Shown here: positions 15,201 to 27,200 of the stretch, piece after piece
Numbering within the stretch: the stretch's first letter is position 1
Layout of the letters: every line of letters starts with the position of its first letter
NCBI GenBank assembly: GCA_949825065.1
Contig: OX463862.1
Location: 13,387,592-13,451,591 of the forward strand
Origin: Odontocerum albicorne
Taxonomy: Eukaryota > Arthropoda > Insecta > Trichoptera > Odontoceridae
Reading direction: 5' to 3'
Length of the DNA stretch: 64,000 nt
Notes under the pieces: model-generated
What the model saw: the letters and a program-made list of their open reading frames with translations, nothing else
Told to the model about the DNA's origin: nothing
Database searches by the model: none
Position numbers and translations under genes: made by a program

Positions 15201-18200
15201 TCTTTCAGCATTTATTGTTTGGTTAGGTGGCAATAATTCGTAATAAATAATGCCCTTCATATCCCACAAAGCATAATTTTTTTTTGATGAAGTTCTGCTT
15301 TGGGAGTGGTTAATGGGACTTGTCCTGGCTTGGCCCAGTGTCGCTTCCTTGTTTTATAATTATACACAACCCATTTTTCATCTCCCGTCACTAGCCGATG
15401 CAAAAAGGGCTCATGCTCATGTCTCGCAGACAAGGAAACATGTCGTAACTCGGTCTAACAGATGGGGTGACAATTCGTGCGGGACCCACACGTCATACTT
15501 GGAAACCATTCCAATGCGATGCAGATGCCTCACCACCATAGATTGATCGATACCCATCGTCAATGCGATGTCCCTGGTATTTTGACGGGGATCAGCTTCA
15601 AGTATGGCTTTCAGTACATCATCATCGGTGGTTGAAGGGCGTCCCGATCTTTCTTCATCAGCTGTTGATAAATTCCCAGATCTGAATTTAGCAAACCATT
15701 GTTGACTGCTTCGAACATCGATAGCACCTCTGCCGTACACATCCCGTATGTTTTTGGTTGCCTCAGTTGCATTGCGGCCTTTATCGAATTCAAAAAGTAA
15801 ACAGTGTCGAATATGCACTCTTTTCTCTGACATTTTAAAAATTCACAAGGGCTCTGTATAGCTCAACCGCTAACGGTAAATTGAAAAAAATGTTAGAAGA
15901 AACCCTCCTTTATATGATAGAAAGACACCATTAAGAACATCTGTTAACACAGTTGGTGAAAAAAATATACCACAGTCTACGTAAAAATACGACGTTACTT
16001 ATGCATCAACCTATTACAAAGAGGGGTTTCTTGAATGAAAGTAGCACTGAATGTGACTCTGGAATTATACAGGACTAGTCTGCCCGAACATTGGGACTAC
16101 ATGCTATGGGCATGATCTGATTATTGCAAATGATAAGGCAATCTCTTTTGCCTCTTACTCGAAACACGTGGCATTATTGATGGTCAGGACACGGAAATTA
16201 GTGATTCTGGGGAACACCTCACAAAATGTGGCTATACATAAACTTGCTGTGAGTTCATTGCAATGTGACCAATTTCAAAGTTCAAACTGTTATAAAAATA
16301 TCAATATTAAACCAGGGATTACTTAGAAAGATCGAGGAATTATATTATCTAATCTGAAAGGGAGCCAATACACTTCTCTAATTTATATTTTTGTTTTTAT
16401 TTTTATTCTTATGATTGTGTGCGGTATATTGAGGGATGAATATTTTTGGTCTTTCTGGAGTGATGATGTGTGAGGAGTTTAATTCCGCATGATGTTTCCA
16501 GTTGTAATTGAGTGTCACTGTTTGTCAGGTTGATGAGAACGTGCAACGGGGTTTTGTTTTTGTGTAATCAAAAATCGGAAAGAAGTATCGATTTATTTTT
16601 TCACGCTAAATATCCTCAGTGAGATACAGGCAAAAGCCTAGTTTACTGGGGATACGACAAATGAAAGGCAACAAACCCAGATCCATTAAAATTGTATGTC
16701 CAAATTAAATTATCTGTTGTTTTTTTCGCAAATTATGTATATTTCTTGTCATGTGTAATAATAAAATAAATAAAGAAGGTTTTCGGTTGAATGACTCGAT
16801 GAATGTTTTTGTTGCTCAATAAGGTATATACTATTGATAGACCTTTGCTAGAATTTGGATACCAAATATAGCCTTTATTTCATAAAGGACATTGAACTTC
16901 TCAAAAAGGTTCAAAGATGAGCAAAAAATCCATGGTTGACTTTTTTTCTCTATTGAAGTGGTCTACTCTGCAACAAAGATGAAATCATAGATACAGTATC
17001 CGGCGGTAAGTAATACACATCGGGCTTAAGAAAAAGACTGTTGGCCGTAATCAGCTAACTTCGGCTTTGTAGAGCGTCGTCTCTGTCATTCATACAGTGT
17101 TCCGTCGCAATTTGTCAGTCAAAAAGTTAAACAGCTCTTTCTAGATACCAGACTGTTAGCGCATCGTATGACGCTCTACAAACCCAAAGCTGATTATGGC
17201 CGACAGTCTCTTTCTTAAACCCGATGTGTATTACTTACCGCCGGGTACTGAACTTTATTATGTGTTATATGATTTAGAGCGGAATTATCTATTAGCCTTT
17301 ATAGAGGACATAAGTTGAAACTCTTTAAAAGTAAATTCCACAATAATCCAAGTAAACATTGTTTTGTTAGTTGATTTGTGGAATCTTGGAACAAATTGCC
17401 CAATAGTAGTAGTGTGGTGATGAGTGCTGTGACATTGCCCAATAGTAGTGGTGTGGTGAGTGCTGTGACATTGCCCAATAGTAGTAGTGTGGTGAGTTAG
17501 TGCTGTGACATTGCCCAATAGTGTGGTGAGTGCTGTAACATTGCCCAATAGGGTGGTGAGTGCTGTGACATTGAACCAGTTTAAATACCACCTGGACAAG
17601 TTCCTGTACACAAACTCGGAAGTGATGTTTTAATATTGTTTTGTGTCTAATCAGGGTTTAACGAAAATAATATGTTTTTAATATACTTCTAAAGGATTTT
17701 AAATTTGTTTTATTAATGTAATGTATAGTTGCGAACTTATGAAATTTAATAATAATAAAATGACAATTTATATAGCACCGTTTAGAGAGTAAACTCTCCT
17801 CAAGGGCGCTCCAATTCGTGACTCAACTGATTAAAATTGACATTAAAAATATAACATTATAAATATATATAAATTAAGTATAAGGATAGAAAGGTGGTGG
17901 CTGTAGCCATTTTATTGGGTACTTCCCCATCTGTATACATTTATAAAAAACATTTGGTAAGAAAACCGCAGAAAACTATAAAGAAAACTTTATAACACAC
18001 AAACTAGTAACACATTTGACTTTAGGTGTTGTGTTCATATACAATAATACATTTTGATAATACCTCCTAAAAGGGATGTATTCAAGTGCTTACTAAAGCT
18101 GCACACGCTACTCATATCTCTAACACTACGATGCAAACCATTTTGCACCACGAAATTTGAAGTAAAATCTTGTCGTGGCCAAGTTTTTCAGGAACTTACG

Positions 18201-21200
18201 TCTTCTGTAAAGCAAGGTATTAGTTTTATTATTAGTCTAATCTCGTTCAATTCGGATCATGACTGACACCACTTTACTTGGAAATCTTCTCTACTCGGTG
18301 CTACCAAAAAGATTACGGATTATTGAAATGTTTGTCGAGACATTTCTGAGTTTTGTAATGCTTTTTTAAAATTTATAGCTTCTATCTTAAAATCACTTGA
18401 TGGATTCAAGCTGAAATGTTTTGGTGTTGGTTCTAGTTCCAAATGGAACCGCCACCTCCTAAGAAGTACAGGCGGCGAGAGAACAGCTCTAAGCGGAATC
18501 GCGTGCACAAGTGCTCCATCTGCAGCAAGACTTTCTCCCGCACCAACCATATCATCCGGCACATGGCCGCACATAACTACGAGTTCCCACACAAGTGTCA
18601 CATATGCTCGAAGGTACGTATCCCTTACTGCACACCAATCCACTTGTCTTTTACCTATCACAGAAATTTTCTAAATGTATGGCAGTGTCTACTGAGGCGC
18701 CGGGATGAATTCTCAGGGGGACGTGAAGAATGTGTAAATTTAAAAAATTCTCTTAACCTGTTCACCGCGTTAAAAATCAAATTCCACGAATCCTGTGCGC
18801 GGCACAATTTCAGCGTTTTTTAATTTCTAAGTTTAAACACATATTTTGTTAAGAACCACTGATATTTTATTACAACACCAAGTAAACGTGACACTTAAGT
18901 AATTTTCTGATAAATAATAGTCATTACTCTTAAGGAGACTCATTAAATAAAGGAGATAAACTTAACATTACGTAAAATAAACAAAGGAATGCTACGATCA
19001 AATCAATGCTTCATGACACTCACCCAATCAAATGCATATAGCACTAGTAATGTTTATTTATGTAAGAGAGACTTAGTAATGTTTATTTACGTAAGAGAGA
19101 CTCATCGCAGGACTCGATCCGCGCGACAAGTCGTTACATGTGACACAATAGCTGGAAATATTGAGAAACCAAAAAAAATCGGCGCTCTGTTTATTCAACA
19201 ATATCTCATAAACTAATATATTATTTGACAAGGTTTTCAGAGATGTCGCTAGAATAAAGATTATTTTAAATTTTAGTTCAATTTTTATTCCGGTTTTGTG
19301 TCATTTTTTTTAAGTATTTGTGATTTGAAACTTGGATTGTCGTCAGATCACAGGCGTTTGTGCTCCCCGCGGGGAAAGAGTTAAGGGGGTATTCTCCTCT
19401 AGAGGTGAAAATTTAGGTCGTTTTTTTTCAGACTAAATAAAAAAAACAAAAAATACTTTTCCTTTACACTTTTTTTACAATTTGTTTATTGATGATTTGA
19501 GAATGCACAAAAAAAAATTTAAAAAAAAAATTCAAGATGTTATCAGCTGTCATATCATATCTTGTAAAAAAAAGGGGGTGAGCTGGTCGAAATGATTGGA
19601 ACCCTTTCGTAAATTCGAAACAAAAATCATACACAGTTTCTTAATAGGAAATAATGTCGTTATAGTTGGTACCAACGAGAAAAAAAATTGTTAAATGGTG
19701 GCTGTCTGAAAAAAGTTTCTATTTTATTACCCTTTTTTTCAAATTTTTTAATTTTTTAAAAATAGTAAAAAAAATCATTTTGAATTTTCCAAGGTAGGGA
19801 AGATATTAGAACATTTATCGAAGTTTCATACCCAATTTGAAGGCAATCGGTTGGATAGAACTTGAGATTTTATGTTGACCAGGTCGAAAAAAGTAGTTTC
19901 GAGAAAAATGCATTAAAAGTTTTGAGATTATTGTCTGAGTCATTCCGGTGCGGTGTAATTTCTGCCTCATTTATAGCTATAACTTCGTAAATTTCCTTTT
20001 GAGAACATATTTTTAAAGGTCTTAATTTTAAGAATATGCAAAAAAAAAAAAAGATTTTTTCAAATTTCCAGATTAGAATATCCCTTAAAGGAACAAGATT
20101 TGTATAGTGAAATAAAAGGATTCCCAACTCCGACACAGTGTTGAGCCACTTTCATTATTTAACTGAAGTGATCCAAGGAATTAGGGGTAAAAGGAGATAG
20201 AGAAGTATAACACACAGGAGAGGATCTGTGTCAGTTGTACGGGTGTGACCGAGGTGAGAGCTGTGTGAATATATTATATGGAAAGGCTCGGAGATGTGTA
20301 CTCTGCTTATTCCAAATGAGACATGGCATGATGGTATATGTATGTACATGTTATAAGATGGAGATTCCATATCTCTTAAATTATTATCTTATATTTGAAG
20401 ATGTCTTCAACAGAAAAACTATTTTTTCAAAATCTAGATTAGAATACCCCCTTAATTCAATGTTGTGCTAAAATGCATAGTCACAGTGGTAGGAAATGCA
20501 TAGTCACAGTGGTAGGAAATGCATAGTCACTGTGGTAGGAAATGCATAGTCACAGTGGTAGGAAATAACATCTAACTGGAACTAATTGAGTATCGCTATA
20601 AGTGAAGGATGAATATTCTTTGCTGCGTGCTTAAAGCTCAGCGAATCCTGGTTCCTTTGCGAATCTGAGTTTTCAGCAGTACCTAAAATACGAACCGAAT
20701 GTTGCTTAAAGTTCAACGTGGAACTCTAATTTGATTTCTTTATTTGGGAAACTGTACTGCAAAACAAGGCTACTCATTCCACTAATTGTTATATCTTTAT
20801 GCTGTTATTCCTCAATATGTGGGGGAAATATCAGATGGGGGTTGTGAAAATAATAATAACTTTTTTGATTGTACATGCAAGTTATTTTGTATCAAAGAGA
20901 TATTAAGTTTCTGCAGGTAGGTCGAATAGTTTTAATTAATTTTTTTTTATCCCTTAGTGTATAACTGCTTTATACACTAAGGGCTCTGTGAGATGATAAA
21001 ATTTGAAATTCATTGACCTATTATCCAGTTGTCGTAATACAATGTTTTTTTACGTAAATAAATAATTAAAGTTATTTATGAAGTGTGAGGAGTTTGATTT
21101 TGCGTGATGTATGTATATATATATGTGTAATTGAGTGTCACTGTTTGTCAGGTTGATGAGAATGTGCAACAATGGGGTTTTATATAATCAAAAATTGGAA

Positions 21201-24200
21201 AGAAGTATTTATTTTTTCATGCTATATATTCTTAGTGAGATACAGGTAAAATCCTAGTTTACTGGGGACACAACAAATGAAAGGTAACGAACCCAGATCC
21301 ATTAAAATTGTGTATCCAAATTAAATTACCTGTTGTTTTTTTCACAAATTATGTATATTTCTTGTCATGTGTAAAATAAATAAAGTATCCTTTTACACAA
21401 ACTGGATGAATTTCATTTTTGGGCTAAATCTCCTCACTGACCTCTCCATCAACCCTACTGTTGGCTATCTGATTCCAATAGAGTTAGTCGAGACTTTTTG
21501 TATAGACATTGTTAAGTATAATTGTTCCATTGATCAAAAAACTTGTTTTATTATAATGTCAGGTATTCCCCAACGAGGAGTTACTTCTTAGGCATAAACG
21601 GCAGCAGTGTGAGAACACGACTAAGTCGTTCCAGTGCGGCACATGTACCATGAAGTTCACCTTCGAGCGCACGCTGGAGAAGCACATCGCCAGCAAGCAC
21701 AAGGGGGAGAATGTGGATGTCAAGCACCTGGATACCAACCCCACGGAGAAGACCTTCTTCTGCACGGTCTGCAACAAGGGCTTCTTCAGGTTCTTGCTCT
21801 TTTTCTTGAACATTAACATTTTTTACAAAACATGATCAGAGTGCGAGGGAATACAGAAATACATGATGTTACAATAATACACAAAAAAACAACATGATTA
21901 TTATTTGTTGTCAAAATAAATGCACACGTATTATCGCACATAACAAGCTAGGTTAGAAGTCCAGGACCTCATGCTGCATAACAAAAAGAAACAACACAGT
22001 AAACTTCATTAATATATTTTAATTGGAACACTTAAATACCTCAACACACACTCCTTCACATACTGTAAATAGCATCTACATATTTTTGATTTTTCTTTTT
22101 TTTTTATATTTAAAAGAACACTTCACGGAGTGAATACGTTGATTCTCCGCATTTTTACAGTTAAAGTACAATAATATATTCACGTATATACAAACATTTA
22201 TGGCCTCTTGCTGTTGACTTGGTAGCTTTTGACCAGTTACCAGGTGGTATCCATACATAATCTAACCATCTCTTTATTTTGGTGGTCATAACCTGCTGCT
22301 GCATCCGAAGACTAATTATTCATCACTTGAAAGTAAGGAATGGTTCACTCTTTCTTTATGCCAATCATATTGTTATTTTTGTAGGCAAGAACAACTGAAC
22401 AAGCACTCTTTGATCCACGAGCCCAACGCTGTGATGTATGACTGCTCCGTGTGTCACAAGGCATTCAGGCGCAAGGACAACCTCAGGTAATGGCTCTGTT
22501 GTGTTTATGAAACTTAAAAATTTATTTAAAATAGATTACTGTTAGGTTTGCATTTGAAAAGTAGATGTACAGCACGTGTCGTTGACCTCCAAGGTCACCA
22601 GATCTCACTGCTCCAGATTTCTGTTCATGAGATTATTGCAAACGGCTGTATAAAACTAAACCTCGCAACAGGAACGAGCTGAAATCATCAATTAGAGTGT
22701 TATTGAAGGCACATTAGCAATTGTGATGAACTATTTTTTAGTTCGAGGAAGGCATTGCGTCATTGAGGGCAGAAGATATTTAAACCAAATTGTTTTTAAC
22801 AACTTGTCAAAAAAAGAGAGAATTACTGAATATAGGAAAAAAACAGTTTTTCAAATGTTAAAGTAAAAAGAGTTGTTTAATTTATTTTTGTAACAATTTA
22901 ACCCTTTTAATCCCACGGGCCCGATTATCGGCCCCAAATAATGTATGCGAAAAATTCCACAGGGCGGATCATCGGCCTTAAAGTTTTCATACTAGTTTTT
23001 ATGTTGAATAGAAAAAAAAATTAATATTTTTTTTATGAAATATGAAAATGACTTATTATTTTACATTCTACAGGGAGGTCTCCACAAAAAAATAGGTTTT
23101 AAAACTAAAATTAACTGAGATAATAAATAAAATATAAAACACTTTTTTTTGGCAAAAAAAAGCTGGAATTTTTCGCACATTTTATGCAAAATATGCTGTG
23201 ATTAAAAGGGTTAAATTTATTCTGTGTAGCAAGATTCATGCTTCATCATGTATATCCAGATATGTGCACTCTTTTATTCATAACTATTATATTTCCAGGA
23301 CCCATATGAAGGTGCACAATCCGCACAGGCCGAAGCCTCAAGCCAAGTTCCTGTGCATCCACTGCGGCCGTTACTTCACCTCCAACTCCTGTCTCACGGT
23401 GCACATGCGACGCCACACCGGCGAGAAGCCCTACAAGTGTGAGATTTGTGGCAAAGGTGAGTACCAGTCTTGTTTCAGGTATAATATTACACACCATCCA
23501 TTATATCATAATGCATTCCAGGATGTGTCCAGAATTGGAAAAACAAATGTTTGGAGCGGAGTATATAAACAGTGGTAGAAAGTACATTATTTCTGAGCTC
23601 ATTTATGGTAAAACTTGATCACATTTATGATAAAACTTGATCATAAACGAGCATAGATATAATGAGTTTACGTTTTTATTTTCAATAGAGACCTGCAGTT
23701 GTCGCTCCTCAACTCAGATTGTCTCGAGGAATGAATTAGGTCCCCTTACAGTGCGATCATACTCTCGTAAGAAAATTGAAATTAGTCATACTTACTTTGA
23801 TGTAAGAGTTGTCCCCAGAGGGAGCCCCTCCCTGTTGGCACTGAATCGGAGTGTCGAAAGGATAGCAATGGCACCGACAGAAGGTCAGACATTGCAGATA
23901 GAGAGGAAATTGAAATTAAATGGTCGGTGCAATATGTACTTGCATGGAACTTCTCCCTGTTGTGACAGACTACTTTCCTTAGGCCGAGGCCACACAGAGC
24001 CTCGTTTGGTGCTTAGAGCTACGCTGCGAGTTAGGCGACATATCCTAGCAAACCAACGCACCGCATACTATCGCAATGGTCACACTGCACGCTTCGCGCC
24101 ACGCTACATGACGATTAGTCACCGAGTGAATCTCCTAGCGAACAGACGTGTTGGTTAATTTTATTGTGTCACTGTGATTTTACAATATGGCGGAAGTTTT

Positions 24201-27200
24201 AATAACAGCCGTGTATAAAAGGGAGCCTTTGTGAAACCCATTGAGCAAATTATACAAAAATGTACCTCTAATAAAATCACTTTGGAATGAAGTTGCACAG
24301 GAAGTAAATAAAGATGGTAAGTTGTGATGAAATTGGTTAGTTTTGAGAGTGGCATCGTTTGTTGACTCAACTGCTCCCAAATGTCAAATGAAATTGTGTG
24401 AGCATTTTGGTGTGGCCAAGTGTGAAGTCACCTAGCATATGAGTTACGTAAAACCTAGCTTAGCACCTAACGAAGCACTTTGGTGTGGCCTCGGCCTTAT
24501 AGTTCTCATCAAAATATATTTCATTAGTTATCAGTAACTATTTATGTAAACTTATAAAAAAAATATTTTTTTAGCTTAGTAAGAATAGAATATCCGGAAT
24601 TTTGTAAAGATCCCTTATTTAATATAGCATTAAATGTTTCCATTTATGCGCTGTTTACCTGGAACCAATTACTTGTCTAAATGGGGAGATTACTCTGTGT
24701 AAATATTTGGTTTCTTTTTAAATAGTTGTATTTTAAGCGTTCCAATTTTGTTCATTTTTCAGTTATACCTTTAAGCTCTGTTCAATATCCAGATTAAAAA
24801 TGTTATTTTCCTATCCATCCAGTAGTTTTATTTGATGAACATTCTCTATGGGCTCATTTTGGTATTGTGAATTCCAGGTTTCCCAAGAGGCACAGATCTG
24901 AATTGCCACAGGCGCACACACACTGGAGAGAAACCCTGGTCCTGCAAAGTTTGCGGCAGAGGTGAGTTATATTATCATGTGTGTATTGCGAGAATGGTAA
25001 TTATTTCGATGCTTCGCTGAGTACGGTTAATGCGTGTAAAAAAATACCGTACTGTGCAAAACCACACCGATTAAAGTATTATTATATGTTTAATATAATG
25101 TTTTATAACTTTGGTTTGTAAAAATATTTAGCCGTTCATTTCCTCAAATTAAAGCATACAGAATTCTTGCACACACTGCGCTTAAAGAAATTGAAAATGA
25201 TAGCGGTTCTTTGTAATAGGACAATGGGTGGCATACGAATTTCAAATGGGAATATGTGCGGGTTGCTGTAGACTGATGCCATGGTAACATTAGCAGAGAA
25301 TGAAGATGAATTACAGAAGTATGTAAATTGTATGAGAGATAGAATAGAAAGATCTGAAAATAAATGTTGCATAATCCAAAGTTACCGTGATAGAAAAATC
25401 TGATTAAATGCAATGATTTTGCTCACTCCAGGAGACTAGGGAGTCTAGGTCCTGTAGTAACTGCACAGTTGTGAGGTGAATTGATCTTTTTGAAAATTTT
25501 CATGTCGTCAGCGAACAATAACCATATCGAGTGACTTATGGAATTTTGAATGTCGTCTATTAATATGAGGAATAGCAGGGGACCTAAATTGGTTCCTTGT
25601 GGTATACCAGATCTTGCGATGAATTCAACAGAAGACTTGTTCCGGATTGTAACGTATTGAGATCTTTCTTTTAGGTATGATACAAATAATCAGATTATCG
25701 CTGATGCCAATATATAGGTGAACCATGAAAGATTGGAGCAAGTTGAGGAATTCTGCTATTTAGATAGTATTTTCTCAGATGATCTAAGAGTTCCGAGAGA
25801 TAACGAACAGCGTGTAGCAATAGAGAGCAAAGTCAATGGATATCTTAAATATTGGGTCCTTACATGTGAAATTGGCGTTTTGCCGTACTGGCAACTTTGA
25901 TCTCAAATATCTTCTCTTTGGTTAGGAATTCCAAATTCAAATTTATACAGCTATTTACTCAAGTATTTGTGTTTCGAAAATTATAATTCATTTGTTTTTT
26001 CCTCAATTGTTTTTTTTCTTTGCGTCACTCAGTTTACAAAATGGAAAACTTGAAATATCGCGTTATTTACGAGTACGAGTTCCACCGTGGCACCAGTGCT
26101 GCAGAAACGGCTCGAAGGATTAATGATGTGTATGGCGACGGTGCCGCAAAAGAAAACACAGTGCGTTTTTGGTTCCAACGTTTTCGTTCTGGAAATTTCG
26201 ACCTGCAGAAAAAGCCCCGTGGACGGCCGGAGACCAAAGTTGATAATGAAGAATTGAAGGCTATTGTGGAAGCGGATCCATCACAAACCACGTCCGAGTT
26301 AGCTGCAGGCTGCGGTGTTAGTGATAAAACTGTTTTAATCCACTTGAAGCAAATTGGGAAGGTGAAAAAGCTTGAAAGGTGGGTACCTCACGAATTGAGT
26401 GAAGCAAATCAACAAACGCGCGTTGACTGCTGCGTTGCATTACTCAACCGGCACAATAATGAAGGGATTTTGAATCGAATCATTACCTGTGATGAAAAGT
26501 GGATCCTGTATGATAATCGGAAGCGCTCATCGCAATGGCTGAACCCTGCCGAACCAGCCAAACCATGCCCCAAGCGAAAATTGACTCCAAAAAAGTTACT
26601 TGTGAGCGTTTGGTGGACTAGTGCTGGTGTTGTTCACTACAGCTTTCTTAAATCTGGCCAGACGATTACGGCAGATGTCTATTGTCAGCAACTGCAAACC
26701 ATGATGGAAAAGCTAGCTGCTAAACAACCGAGGCTGGTTAATCGCTCTAGGCCACTGCTGCTTCATGATAACGCTAGACCACACACTGCACAACAGACAG
26801 CTACCAAATTAGAAGAGCTTCAATTGGAATGTCTAAGACATCCACCGTACTCTCCGGACCTTGCCCCAACAGATTACTATTTTTTTCGAAATTTGGATAA
26901 CTTCTTGCAAGGGAAAAAATTCAACTCCGATGGGGCAGTCCAAACCGACTTCAAAGATTTTATTGATTCCCGTCCGAATGGTTTTTTTAGTAAAGGGATC
27001 GATGAACTACCTATGAGATGGCAAAAGTGCATAGATAGCAATGGTACATACTTTGATTAAATAAATATATTATATTAAAAAAAAATCAACTTTATGTTTC
27101 TCCCAAACAAAACGCCGGTTTCATATGTGGGGACCTAATATATATAATCAAACCGGACAGGATCAAAATCTGCTAAAATGATAGTCCAGAACAGTATTTT

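Noticed and set aside
17285..17611. Minus-strand frames with [15 protein letters not shown] repeats
   Set aside because: They are the reverse reading of the minisatellite in the plus-strand retrotransposon end, not a repeat protein.
20235..20471. Cysteine-containing 78-codon frame
   Set aside because: No finger spacing; it lies in a retrotransposon-like stretch within the TTAA element.
22902..23210. Inverted ends as a transcription terminator or structured RNA
   Set aside because: TTAA flanks and a second copy at 38851 identify it as a transposable element.
23637..24158. 173-codon open frame, the longest frame outside exons and transposases on this stretch
   Set aside because: It uses a non-ATG start, has no domain, and runs into the inverted end and interior of a Harbinger-like element.
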